Shown here piece by piece: positions 23,583 to 32,257 of a DNA stretch of 64,000 nucleotides. The stretch comes from Gp13-AA77 sp035578005 (GTDB lineage: Bacteria > Acidobacteriota > Terriglobia > UBA7540), in assembly GCA_035578005.1 (NCBI GenBank), contig DATJYK010000150.1:40188-104187 (forward strand), in the 5' to 3' direction. Numbering within the stretch: the first letter of the stretch is position 1; each line of letters begins with the position of its first letter. The position numbers were made by a program, and so were the translations under genes. The notes under the pieces were generated by a model. It did no database searches. It was given only the letters and a program-made list of their open reading frames with translations, and was not told where the DNA came from.

Positions 23583-24809
23583 ATGAGGCGCCAAAGCCTA
23601 CCGATGTTTGCGACCATTGCCCTCCTTTTGCTTCAACCTGCCGGGGCCCGGCCCCCAGCTCCGGAGGCGCTCCGGTATGTGGGCTCAAACGCCTGCCGGG
23701 CCTGCCACCCCGCTATCTACGACCGCTGGAAAGTAACACGAATGGCCAATGTTGTTCGCGACCCGAAGGAGCACCCGGATGCATTCGCGCCTGACCTTTC
23801 AAAACCCAATCCGCTTTTGACATTCCGAAGGGAAGAGGTCGCGTTCGTCTATGGGAGCAAGTGGAAACAACGGTACTTCGTGAAGACCGGTGACCAATAC
23901 TTCGTGCTGCCGGTCCAATGGGACATCGTTCATCAGACGTGGCTGAAATACCATCCCGAGCCAGGCGAGGACTGGTGGACCTCGGACTACCCGTCCGATC
24001 CGATGAAACGTCCAACGGGCCCGCTCTGTGATGGCTGCCACTCGGTTGATTACAACATCCAATCCCGGTCCGTGGCCGAGTGGAACGTCGGATGCGAAAA
24101 GTGCCATGGCCCCGGAAGCGAGCACGTGAAGAATCCTGCCGGCTACGCGCACAATATTGTGAACCCCGCTCGTCTCGACTTTGTTCGCGCCAACGATACG
24201 TGCATCCAGTGCCATTCCCAATTCCGGCCGCTCTCGAATCCGATCGATGGCCTCTATTACGACTGGGCAGTTGGTTATCAGGCTGGAGCTCGCCTGAGTG
24301 ATTACGTTGCGATGGAGGAACATGTGCCGGGCACAAACACGTTCTTCTATTGGCCCGACGGCTCACCTCACAAAAATCGTATGCAGGGGAACGACTTTGT
24401 GACCAGCGCGATGTACACACACGGTGTCACTTGTTTTGTCTGCCACGATCCTCACGGGTCTGTAAATGACGCGCTGCTCGTCAAACCTGCGGATGCCCTG
24501 TGTCTGCAGTGTCATGGCCCGCGTTCGCCCAACGGGCCGCGCGGCTCAATCGAAGAGCACACGCATCATAAGCCCGGAGGTCCAGGGAGTGATTGCGTCA
24601 CTTGCCATATGCCTCAAATCGCGAAGGAGATCGCGTCGTTCTCCGTTCACAGCCACACGTTCCGGTTTATTTCACCGGCCATAACTATGAAGTACGGCAC
24701 GCCAAATCCATGCACGTCTTGCCACCATCATCAAACCGACGCATGGGCATTGGCTCAACTTCGCAAGTGGGAGAACGAATCACCCTGGAGGTTCGACGGA
24801 CGAAACTGA
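23583..24809 (+). CDS. Secreted octaheme c-type cytochrome
   Basis: A 408-residue periplasmic multiheme cytochrome. The signal peptide is at about 1-22 (MFATIALLLLQPAGA). Eight CxxCH heme-binding motifs are present: CRACH, CDGCH, CEKCH, CIQCH, CFVCH, CLQCH, CVTCH and CTSCH. The spacing and the ending CTSCHHHQTDAWALAQLRKW resemble the cytochrome c554/doubled-CXXCH type proteins common in soil bacteria. It probably moves electrons in the periplasm. No catalytic Lys-heme (CxxCK) is seen, so it is not NrfA-like. It is co-directional with arginase 20 bp upstream. Confidence 0.88.
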   Translation: MRRQSLPMFATIALLLLQPAGARPPAPEALRYVGSNACRACHPAIYDRWKVTRMANVVRDPKEHPDAFAPDLSKPNPLLTFRREEVAFVYGSKWKQRYFVKTGDQYFVLPVQWDIVHQTWLKYHPEPGEDWWTSDYPSDPMKRPTGPLCDGCHSVDYNIQSRSVAEWNVGCEKCHGPGSEHVKNPAGYAHNIVNPARLDFVRANDTCIQCHSQFRPLSNPIDGLYYDWAVGYQAGARLSDYVAMEEHVPGTNTFFYWPDGSPHKNRMQGNDFVTSAMYTHGVTCFVCHDPHGSVNDALLVKPADALCLQCHGPRSPNGPRGSIEEHTHHKPGGPGSDCVTCHMPQIAKEIASFSVHSHTFRFISPAITMKYGTPNPCTSCHHHQTDAWALAQLRKWENESPWRFDGRN

Positions 24810-25008
24810 CTGAGCCCAACCCCTGCGCCCTCGCGCCACGAGCGGAGCGACTAACGCGCGCGAGCACGAACGGCACAGGAAAAATCGGTGAGCAAACGAG
24901 AATCCTGCAACCCAGGCTTGTGCCGCGGGTTCGATGATGTTGCTCCTTTGGAGCCAAATCATGCTGCGAAACTTAGGGCACGCGACACTAGCCTCGGGGT
25001 GAATTCAT

Positions 25009-25836
25009 ATGGTTTCGGACAAACCGTTGCTCTACGACCGATTTCCGCGCTCCGCCAAGTACAACCCCGAATGGGTTCTTGCCAGCATCAGCGGTGCGGC
25101 CAACGCCCTGTGGATGACGGAGTGGCTGGCCGCCGCGCTGGACTTGCGGCCCGGAATGCGGGTGCTGGATCTCGGGTGCGGACGGGCAGCGTCGTCAATC
25201 TTCCTGCGGCGCGAATTCGGCGTGCAGGTGTGGGCAACTGACCTGTGGTTCAGCGCTTCGGAGAACCTGCAGCGAATCCGCGACGCGGGCGTCGACGATG
25301 GCGTATTCCCTATCCATGCGGACGCGCGGTCGCTGCCGTTCGCCGCGGAGTTCTTTGACACCGTCGTGTGCATCGATTGTTTCCCATACTTCGGAACGGA
25401 CGATTTGTACCTGAGCTACCTCGCGCGGTTCGTGAAACCTGGCGGTCAAGTGGGAATTGCAGGCGCCGGGCTAATGAGAGAAATCGAAGGAGCTCCTCCC
25501 GAGCACCTTCGCGAGTGGTGGACCCAGGATCTCTGGTGCCTTCATTCGGCAGATTGGTGGCGCCGGCACTGGGAGCGGACCGGCATCGTAGACGTGAAAG
25601 TGGCGGACTCCCTACCGGATGGCTGGCAACTTTGGCTCGACTGGCACAAGGCGAATTTCCCTGACAATACGGTGGAAATTAAGGCGATTGAGGCTGATCG
25701 TGGTGGCTTCTTGGGCTACGTACGCCTTGTGGGCCGCCGTAGTGATGTGAAGCTGTCGGAGCCCATTGTTTCGCTGCCCGAACAGTACACGAAGCAGCCC
25801 TTACTTCGCGCCGAAGGCGGGGGTGGCCTTGAGTAA
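25009..25836 (+). CDS. Class I SAM-dependent methyltransferase
   Basis: A 275-residue Rossmann-fold methyltransferase: motif I RVLDLGCGRAASSIFL, motif II acidic region VWATDLWFSASENLQR, then HADARSLPFAAEFFDTVVCI and the post-motif FVKPGGQVGIAG. Substrate unknown. The C-terminal segment WLDWHKANFPDNTVEIKAIE could be the acceptor-binding cap. Its 3' end overlaps the likely ddl start (25829), suggesting coupled translation. Confidence 0.82.
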   Translation: MVSDKPLLYDRFPRSAKYNPEWVLASISGAANALWMTEWLAAALDLRPGMRVLDLGCGRAASSIFLRREFGVQVWATDLWFSASENLQRIRDAGVDDGVFPIHADARSLPFAAEFFDTVVCIDCFPYFGTDDLYLSYLARFVKPGGQVGIAGAGLMREIEGAPPEHLREWWTQDLWCLHSADWWRRHWERTGIVDVKVADSLPDGWQLWLDWHKANFPDNTVEIKAIEADRGGFLGYVRLVGRRSDVKLSEPIVSLPEQYTKQPLLRAEGGGGLE

Positions 25837-26989
25837 GCGAATCCGTCTTGGTGTGTTGTTCGGCGGCCGCTCGGGCGAGCACGAGGTTTCGCTCATCTCG
25901 GCGGCCTCGTTACTGAAGGCGCTTGACCCGGCCAAGTACGAGGTGGTTCCTATCGGCATCACGCGCGAAGGCCGCTGGCGCGTGGGCTCCACTCCTCGTC
26001 AACTCGCGCACGAGCCCGAGCGCATGCTGGCGCGCGTCCTCGACCAGGGACAACTGGTGACCGCCTCGTCGGACCCGAGCGGGCCACAACTGGTCCCGAT
26101 GGAAAGCCCGACGCGAAGCCCGATGCACAGCCGCACTACGGCCAGTCGCGCCTCGGACCGCAGTGTAGACGTGATCTTCCCCGTCCTTCATGGAACGTTT
26201 GGCGAAGACGGCACCGTGCAGGGCTTGCTGGAACTGGCTGATATTCCCTACGTCGGTGCAGGCGTACTGGCTTCGGCAGCCGGCATGGATAAGGACGCCA
26301 TGAAGCGGCTGTTTCGTGACGCCGGACTGCCCGTCGTGCAGTGGCTCCTGGTGCTGCGATCCGATTGGGAGCAGCAGCCTGCATCCTTGCGCCGCCGCAT
26401 CGCCAGCGAGATAGGCTATCCGCTGTTCGTCAAGCCCGCGAATCTCGGATCCTCAGTGGGCATCAGCAAGGTTCACGCATCGCGAGAGCTCGACGCCGCC
26501 ATGGACCTTGCCGCGCGCTACGACCGCAAGATCATCGTCGAGAAGGGCCTGGACGCCCGTGAAATCGAGTGCTCCGTTCTCGGCAACGATCATCCGGAGG
26601 CCTCGGTGCCAGGTGAAGTGATCTCGGTGAACGAGTTTTACGACTACGAGGCCAAGTATCTGAAAGAGGGCTCAGAACTGGTGATCCCTGCCAAGCTCAG
26701 CAAGAAACAGACCCGCGAGGTGCAGGCGCTGGCGGTGCGCGCCTTTCGAGCCATCGATTGCGCCGGCATGGCGCGTGTGGATTTCCTGCTCGACCGGCAA
26801 ACCGGCAAACTCCATGTAAACGAGATCAACACCATACCCGGATTTACTCCCATCAGCATGTATCCGAAGATGTGGGAAGCGAGCGGCGTGCCGTACCCGG
26901 AGCTCATCGACCGCCTCGTGAAGTTGGCCCTCGAGCGCCACTCCGAAAAGCGGCGGAGTTCGTTCGAGTATGCTATGATGAGCATCTAA
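25829..26989 (+). CDS. ddl: D-alanine--D-alanine ligase
   Basis: Makes the D-Ala-D-Ala dipeptide for peptidoglycan. About 386 residues from TTG 25829; a GTG at 25823 is an alternative. The ATP-grasp fold shows the family hallmarks RLGVLFGGRSGEHEVSLISA, GTFGEDGTVQGLLEL, MDKDAMKRLF, FVKPANLGSSVGISK and the Mg-binding EINTIPGFTPISMYPKMW. The start overlaps the methyltransferase gene. The 3' end lies 11 bp before the tmRNA gene, so the ssrA promoter must be inside ddl. Confidence 0.93.
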   Translation: MSKRIRLGVLFGGRSGEHEVSLISAASLLKALDPAKYEVVPIGITREGRWRVGSTPRQLAHEPERMLARVLDQGQLVTASSDPSGPQLVPMESPTRSPMHSRTTASRASDRSVDVIFPVLHGTFGEDGTVQGLLELADIPYVGAGVLASAAGMDKDAMKRLFRDAGLPVVQWLLVLRSDWEQQPASLRRRIASEIGYPLFVKPANLGSSVGISKVHASRELDAAMDLAARYDRKIIVEKGLDAREIECSVLGNDHPEASVPGEVISVNEFYDYEAKYLKEGSELVIPAKLSKKQTREVQALAVRAFRAIDCAGMARVDFLLDRQTGKLHVNEINTIPGFTPISMYPKMWEASGVPYPELIDRLVKLALERHSEKRRSSFEYAMMSI

Positions 26990-26999
26990 GTACATGTTC

Positions 27000-27371
27000 G
27001 GGGGCGCACCGGTTTCGACGGAAGCCCTTTACGATTAGAAGGCATGCCGGGGGCCACACCGCCCGTAAATGGCGTGGAACATACAACTGCCAACACGCAG
27101 TTTGCTCTCGCTGCCTAATTAAGGTAGCGCGTCTACTTCGTTCGGCCCGCCGGACGAAGCAAGATGTCATCAAAGCGGGCTGGTCCCGGGTTTCCCGCCT
27201 GAAAACTCGGGGCGAGACTCTCGCGTAAGCGAGGGGATCAGGCTAGCTGGCGGCTCGTTATTGCTCGTTCCTTAGGCCCGCCGGCGAAAGCTGAAAGCGA
27301 ACGGGACAAGCATGTAGGCTTCTAACCGTAAAGCTTTTCGGACGGGGGTTCGACTCCCCCCGCCTCCACCA
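27000..27371 (+). ncRNA. ssrA: Transfer-messenger RNA (tmRNA)
   Basis: Rescues stalled ribosomes. The 5' end GGGGGCGCACCGGTTTCGAC is the standard tmRNA start. The 3' end has the T-arm GGGTTCGACTCCCC and CCA, and the first seven bases pair with CGCCTCC before ACCA. The tag reading frame at 27089-27118 encodes ANTQFALAA after the resume codon GCC, then TAA. About 372 nt, normal length. The 3' 27 bases are repeated at 37935-37961: the gene is the integration site of a genomic island and has kept its function because the island restores the end. Confidence 0.95.
27089..27118 (+). other. tmRNA tag reading frame (ANTQFALAA)
   Basis: The resume codon GCC is followed by codons for Ala-Asn-Thr-Gln-Phe-Ala-Leu-Ala-Ala and TAA if the resume Ala is counted. 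The ending ALAA is the usual ClpXP recognition end. Confidence 0.9.
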
Positions 27372-27372
27372 T
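27346..27372 (+). other. Attachment site at ssrA 3' end (left boundary of island)
   Basis: 27 bases, from GGGTTCGACTCCCC through CGCCTCCACCAT, are repeated exactly at 37935-37961. The copy is part of the functional tmRNA T-arm and acceptor. This is the usual layout when a tyrosine recombinase integrates at the 3' end of ssrA. Confidence 0.92.
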
Positions 27373-27656
27373 CGTAACATATGCAGATTGAATAAGTTGA
27401 CAAGCAGCTCTTTGCTGTGTACCTCTAGTGTACCCTTCGTTGTGTGCGGGCGGACTCTCTGACCCGAAGGAGTACCGACAAACCTTGACCGCGAACCAAG
27501 CAGACAACTCAGGTGCCGAAGGTCAACCGGAAACCGAGGTGTGGGTTGGGGACGCACCCTCGCACCTTATTCACTCCAACGGTGAACGTTTCCTTGGCCC
27601 TTACGCGCTCCGCCGTCAGCCATGCTTGAGGAACGCCGAGAGGGGGAAACTAAAGA

Positions 27657-28286
27657 ATGTCTACTGAAACAGTCGTAGGAATTGCAAGCATTGCCGCCAT
27701 TGTTGTAGGCCCGATCATCGCCCTTCAGCTGCAGAAACATTTAGACACGCGGCGTGAGGCAAGAAACCGAAAACTGACGGTTTTTAAGACCCTGATGACA
27801 TATCGTGCGACTACTTTGTCCCCTTACTTTGTTCAGGCCCTCAACCTCATAGACGTTGAGTTCGATGCCAAAAGCGAAAAACCAGTCCGTGACGCATGGA
27901 AGGTTTTGCTAGACCACTTCGCCGATCTGGGCCGCCTCGCCGAATCCAACACCACTTTTCCGTCAAACACAGCCGACAAGTCCGCCACGCTCACCACCAA
28001 CCTCTTAATGGCGATGGGTAAGTCACTCGGGTACGATTTCGACGAGGTGCAGATCAAGAAAGGTGCTTACTATCCGATGGGTTTAGGCAACGTTGAGCAA
28101 GAGCAGCACACCCTAAGACACGAATTGCTTGACGTGCTGGAAGGCCGACGCCGTATACCAGTCGGGATTTTCGAAGACAGGTTCCCTGAGATTATTTTAC
28201 CGCACCCCGGAACAACAGCAGAGACAGTGACCGCGCCAGAAGCGGGGCCATTGCCCGAGCGGTCACTCAAGAAGCTAACCGGGTAA
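27657..28286 (+). CDS. DUF6680-like membrane-anchored protein
   Basis: 209 residues. One N-terminal transmembrane helix (GIASIAAIVVGPIIALQLQK) is followed by a cytoplasmic part with LTVFKTLMTYRATTLSPYFV, QALNLIDVEF and a helical middle. The pattern 'KL.VFKTLM..R...LS...V.ALN.IDVEF' is what I recall for DUF6680, often found on mobile DNA and near defence genes. It is the first gene of the island next to the attachment site. Function unknown. Its end overlaps the convergent GrlR-like gene by 12 bp. Confidence 0.6.
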   Translation: MSTETVVGIASIAAIVVGPIIALQLQKHLDTRREARNRKLTVFKTLMTYRATTLSPYFVQALNLIDVEFDAKSEKPVRDAWKVLLDHFADLGRLAESNTTFPSNTADKSATLTTNLLMAMGKSLGYDFDEVQIKKGAYYPMGLGNVEQEQHTLRHELLDVLEGRRRIPVGIFEDRFPEIILPHPGTTAETVTAPEAGPLPERSLKKLTG

Positions 28287-28607
28287 ATCGCTGACCCTCG
28301 TCAGCTTCACAACCAATCCTGCTACTTGCTGATTGGCGACACTCGCCCCCGCCTTTATCGTTTGCCCCTCAACAGTTCCCTTTAGGGTCAACTCAAAATC
28401 ACCCTGAACACCTAAAACACTCGCTATTCCGGGCAGAAAGTTGCGAACCAACACTCGTGCGGAGATCGTCTTTTCGTCGGTCTGATAGGTGCCGGTGTAA
28501 ATGAAGCCCGTATCGCCACCGAGAACATGCCCTTTCAAAAAGATGACCACACCGCCCCCGTTGCCCTGGACACCTTCGTATTGAACAATCCAGAAGCCTT
28601 CAACCAT
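28275..28607 (-). CDS. GrlR-like regulatory protein
   Basis: A 110-residue beta-barrel-like protein: VEGFWIVQYEGVQGNGGGVV, FLKGHVLGGDTGFIYTGTYQ, then alternating strands (LTLKGTVEGQTIKAGASV). This pattern matches the GrlR family (lipocalin-like fold), known as regulators of type III secretion but found widely in islands without it. No secretion genes are here, so the role is unknown. It sits convergent to the DUF6680-like gene. Confidence 0.6.
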   Translation of the reverse strand: MVEGFWIVQYEGVQGNGGGVVIFLKGHVLGGDTGFIYTGTYQTDEKTISARVLVRNFLPGIASVLGVQGDFELTLKGTVEGQTIKAGASVANQQVAGLVVKLTRVSDLPG

Positions 28608-28789
28608 CGCGCGTTCCCTCCCTTGCTTCGACCGATCCTAGCACTTCTCTTTCCCCCACCAACTTTCACCTTGGAGCCGTTTCAAAAAGGGTAAGTTGTG
28701 AGACACCTCTCCAGCCCGCTAAAATCAAGGGCTTGCGAGTCTCAAAGCTCTGTCTCAAAATGACGGCATGAAATACGGCTAAGGTGATT

Positions 28790-28880
28790 TACCCAAGGCG
28801 GAGAAACTCCGCAATCCGTTGCCTCCCTTTTCAGCGTCAGCCGCGCGACCATTTACCGGGCACTTGGACCCGAGCCTAAG
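28790..28880 (+). pseudogene. Remnant of a serine recombinase C-terminal HTH
   Basis: After a TGA the + strand reads QSVASLFSVSRATIYRALGP, the helix-turn-helix typical of resolvase/invertase C-termini (VSRATIYRAL). No catalytic domain precedes it. It marks an earlier recombination or insertion within the island. Confidence 0.5.
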
Positions 28881-28898
28881 AAGGCTCGGCTTCGGCTC

Positions 28899-30227
28899 TT
28901 AAACATGAGAAGCAACGTTTATACTGTCATACAACACAGCCAGATTCTCAGCGTCCTTGTCTCCGCAAGCAGGGTTGGCGAGGAGCGCCATGACCAGAAG
29001 TCGGAGATCGTGGAAGTACCAGCCGGGCAATTCCTCAACATTTTTCTTGCCTACAAATTCCACATACGCTTCTGATATCACCCGGTGAGCTTGCGAATTT
29101 GCCGCTTTCGCGGCGTCGACTAGCGCTTCCCGAATGTCCGGTTGACCTACCCAGTTGGCCCCGTATGATTTTTCGAATCCCCACTCAAACGCCCCACTGA
29201 TTATCGGACTGAATTCCTTTGATCCCTCAAACCTTGCTAGCCCCGTCAGCAGCGCGATCACTTGGGCTGTCGCCGTTCGCAGTTCAGGCTTGTCAATTCT
29301 GATGAGGTCCTTCAGCCGATTGACCAGCAGGAGCTTCTGCCCCCTTGGCTTTGACGAAAAATCCTCCGCCGACATCTGGCGGAGAGCCGCAACCACTTCG
29401 TGAAGTCTGGCCTCGGTCAGGAGCGTTGATAGAGGCACGTCAGTCCGAAATGCAGATTGCAGGCGCTTGATGAACTCCCCTGCTGACTGAAGCCTCGCAT
29501 TTCGATCTTGGGCAAGACAATCTCTAATCAAACTGTCGATGCCGGGCGGAATAGCCTCATTTGCATCCGACAGCGCTTGGTAGCCTCCCGCGTGAGGCAG
29601 GTGACCAGATAGTGTTTCGTAAAGAGTGATGGCCAACGAATACAGATCGGACCGACCGTCCAGTTTTTCGCCCTTGCTTTGCTCGGGAGACATGTACGCC
29701 GCTGTGCCCATCACATACTCGGTCCCGGTAAGCCTTTTGACGTCATCGGCAGTGAGTGCGATGCCGAAGTCTACCAGAAGCGCGTTTACATCGTCAGCGC
29801 TCACGATGATGTTATCCGGCTTGACGTCTCGGTGAACGATGCCCTTTGCGTGGGCGTGCTCTAACGCCGCCGCGACCTGCGTAAACCAACGCTTCGCCTG
29901 ATCCATCGAAGGAATTGCACCCTGATTGATGATGTCTCGGAGTGCCCGGCCCTCAACAAATGCGAAATGGATTTCCATCCGATCATCCGAGAACCGAACG
30001 TCGTAAATTGCCGGAATATGCGGGTGGCTCATTCGAGCGAGCGCTTTTGCTTCTCGGCGAAATCGCTCTTTAGCTTCTTCCTCGTCGAGCAGTTTCAATT
30101 GCTTCACGGCCACCAAACGATCCAGAAGGTGGTCTTTGAGTTTAGACACTCGCCCAAAACCGCCTTCGCCATGCGCTTCCTCAATGATTTCGTACCGCTC
30201 GTCTGTCATAATGTTGATCTCCCGCAA
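28899..30227 (-). CDS. Hanks-type serine/threonine protein kinase
   Basis: 442 residues, or about 436 if translation begins at the second Met. Kinase motifs are complete: Gly-rich loop GEGGFGRVSKL, ATP-binding Lys in LVAVKQLK, catalytic IVHRDVKPDNIIV, LLVDFGIAL and activation end GTAAYMSPEQSKG with DLYSLAITLYETL. After residue 275 comes a helical C-terminal region of about 165 residues with no recognised family. There is no transmembrane segment or PASTA domain, so it is cytoplasmic and unlike wall-sensing kinases. Its place in the island suggests cargo, possibly for phage defence or control of neighbouring genes, which is an inference. Confidence 0.88.
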   Translation of the reverse strand: MREINIMTDERYEIIEEAHGEGGFGRVSKLKDHLLDRLVAVKQLKLLDEEEAKERFRREAKALARMSHPHIPAIYDVRFSDDRMEIHFAFVEGRALRDIINQGAIPSMDQAKRWFTQVAAALEHAHAKGIVHRDVKPDNIIVSADDVNALLVDFGIALTADDVKRLTGTEYVMGTAAYMSPEQSKGEKLDGRSDLYSLAITLYETLSGHLPHAGGYQALSDANEAIPPGIDSLIRDCLAQDRNARLQSAGEFIKRLQSAFRTDVPLSTLLTEARLHEVVAALRQMSAEDFSSKPRGQKLLLVNRLKDLIRIDKPELRTATAQVIALLTGLARFEGSKEFSPIISGAFEWGFEKSYGANWVGQPDIREALVDAAKAANSQAHRVISEAYVEFVGKKNVEELPGWYFHDLRLLVMALLANPACGDKDAENLAVLYDSINVASHV

Positions 30228-30570
30228 AAGCTCAACTCAACCCGATAGGGTTGATTCTCTCACGCCCTGAAGGTACAGTCACTTTGATAACAGGAAATAA
30301 CGTCCTTGATGTCCGGCTGTCTGGCCCGCCCTTTCCGTGCCCCCCGCCGCTAGTGGTCCCTTCCCTGTTATTTCACCGGGTTCGTCCTGGCCTCTCTCCG
30401 CGCGACCCCAAAGACGGACGGGGGCCGAAGGCACGATGGCCGCCGCTTGCCGTCAATGACGTTGTTTTGGCTCCCCCCAAAAGCTATGACAGCAGCGCTC
30501 AGTTGCGCCGCGTACGGAAGAAACACGGCGAGTGCTTCAGGCTACCGGGGCGTTCCTGGCGATCCGGGCT
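30228..30570. other. Intergenic region in island, nothing recognised
   Basis: No gene with family features. It may hold the kinase promoter and the end of the integrase transcript. Confidence 0.4.
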
Positions 30571-31770
30571 TCAGTTCGGGATAGCACTCCGTTGAGCGGT
30601 CTTTGCTCCGGAACCTTGTTTCTGAAGGAGTGCGACCGGATCTTCGCTCCAAACCCGTCTCACATCAGCCTCCAATTGGGCTTGCCGGGCGTGTACCCAA
30701 GGGGCGTAATGTTTCTCGGTGATCTTCACACTCTGGTGCCCGAGCAGCATAGAAACTCGTTCCAAGGGAACATCGGCCAAGAGCAGCTCGACGGCGAACG
30801 TGTCTCGGAAGCGGTGGGCGTGCCCGCTCGACACTTCAGCTAAGCGAAACAGCTTTGATAAGCTCCGCTGCCAGTCCCCCACGGCGCTTTTTACCTTTGA
30901 GTCCCCACTCCAGAAGAAATAACGCCGGCTCGTTTGCGGTGCGGCATCGAGCGCCTGAATCAGGAAATCAGGCAAAGGGCAGTATACGGGCGTGCCCGTT
31001 TTGGCCGTGTACAGCAGCAGCTTGTTACCGGTGATGCGTTCCCGTTCGAGCGTGACCGTGTCCCCGATGCGCATTCCGCTGTAGCGGAGCATCAGGACAA
31101 GGGCCCGCAGACGGCGGGCGTTGGCTTGCCCGGTGCGCCCGTAGTTGTCCCCGTAGCGATCACACGCCGCAAGAATCCTGATTACCTCTTCACGTGTAAA
31201 TGGCATGGTGGGCCGGTCGCTGATCTGCGGCCTCGCGACGTGCCGCGCGGGGTTGTCGTCAATCCATTTGCTTTCGTGGGCAAAGCGGAAGAATGCGCGA
31301 AGGCATTCCAGTTTCTTGAGGGCCGACAGGTTGTGATTCGGCCAACCGGCGCGAAACTTGCGGAGCGCGCCAAGGTCGAACTCGCGGAGAAACCGAAAGC
31401 CCTCTCCTTGGGCAAAGCTCTCCATTTGCCGGAATAGCAAGCGGTACTTGTAGAGGGTCGGCGGTCGAAGCCCTCGGGCCTCAGCATCGCGCAAGAAATC
31501 TTGAGTCGCCTGGGCGATGGTCACAGGCTCGGGGTCTTTGGTCTGCTCGCCTTCGGCCTCCCACTTCCGGATGATTCCCTGCGCCTTTTCCCAATCTTGG
31601 GTGTCTAGGCTCTTGCGGATTTCGTCACGGCCAAAAAATCCGTCCGCCCAAATCGGGCAGCGGCACCGGCGGTATTTCCTTCCTTCGCTCCGGTGGGGAC
31701 ACCTCTTGATGTGCCTGCGGTACGCAGTAAGCATGAAACGGCCTCGATTCCCTGTTCGAGGAGTTGCCAA
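30571..31770 (-). CDS. Tyrosine recombinase (phage-type integrase)
   Basis: About 399 residues (or 388 from the second Met). An N-terminal zinc-binding-like segment (CPHRSEGRKYRRCRCPIWAD) is followed by a SAM-like core-binding domain and the catalytic domain: Arg in LRYSGMRIGDTV, HAHRFRDTFAVELL with the HxxR pair, and LLGHQSVKITEKHYAPW with the His and the nucleophile Tyr. It is likely the enzyme that placed the island at ssrA, although it lies 3.2 kb from the left attachment site rather than adjacent to it. Confidence 0.92.
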   Translation of the reverse strand: MATPRTGNRGRFMLTAYRRHIKRCPHRSEGRKYRRCRCPIWADGFFGRDEIRKSLDTQDWEKAQGIIRKWEAEGEQTKDPEPVTIAQATQDFLRDAEARGLRPPTLYKYRLLFRQMESFAQGEGFRFLREFDLGALRKFRAGWPNHNLSALKKLECLRAFFRFAHESKWIDDNPARHVARPQISDRPTMPFTREEVIRILAACDRYGDNYGRTGQANARRLRALVLMLRYSGMRIGDTVTLERERITGNKLLLYTAKTGTPVYCPLPDFLIQALDAAPQTSRRYFFWSGDSKVKSAVGDWQRSLSKLFRLAEVSSGHAHRFRDTFAVELLLADVPLERVSMLLGHQSVKITEKHYAPWVHARQAQLEADVRRVWSEDPVALLQKQGSGAKTAQRSAIPN

Positions 31771-31928
31771 AAATGGGCGGGTCTGAGTAGATAGGTGTTA
31801 GCCATCTTCGGCCTCTCATACAGGCTGAAATGGTCAGGGGCCATCGGTTGTTATCAGCAACCGGTGGTCCCGACTTGAGTCGAGGCTATCCTTCTCGCCC
31901 GCCCGCCGTCAAGGCGTAAACCAGCTAT

Positions 31929-32147
31929 TTACGGGTTTCGCAATCGCCGATGAACGCGCTCAACGACTGATTGAGGTAACCGTAAGGTCCGGTATGGCCG
32001 CTTGCCTCGCGGGGCGGGATCGCCGATCACGATCACGCCCGGCTCTCGCTTGAAGAGCTTCCTTACAGCGTCCGGGCTCAGGTTCCAAAGCTCGCCGATT
32101 TCAGCGACGGAGTAGTGGCGCTCTTGGACGCTCTGGTCATATCCCAT
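31929..32147 (-). CDS. Small HTH protein (excisionase-like)
   Basis: 72 residues with a winged-helix pattern: HYSVAEIGELWNLSPDAVRK, LFKREPGVIVIGD, PYRTLRLPQSVVERVHRRL. It resembles AlpA/excisionase or MerR-like DNA-binding proteins encoded next to integrases. It lies 158 bp upstream of the integrase in the same direction, so it may control directionality of excision. Confidence 0.65.
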   Translation of the reverse strand: MGYDQSVQERHYSVAEIGELWNLSPDAVRKLFKREPGVIVIGDPAPRGKRPYRTLRLPQSVVERVHRRLRNP

Positions 32148-32257
32148 GCTGGCTCCCCTTGCCTCTCAAGCTAGCTTCAGTACCTCACCCCTTGCCCGTC
32201 CCATTAGTTCAAAGAATCGGAACACCCTTGGGAGTCGGATTCGACGGTTGTTAAGTC

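Noticed and set aside
27428..27667. 79-residue ORF just after ssrA
   Set aside because: Low complexity, no family features, begins in the attachment flank; likely chance.
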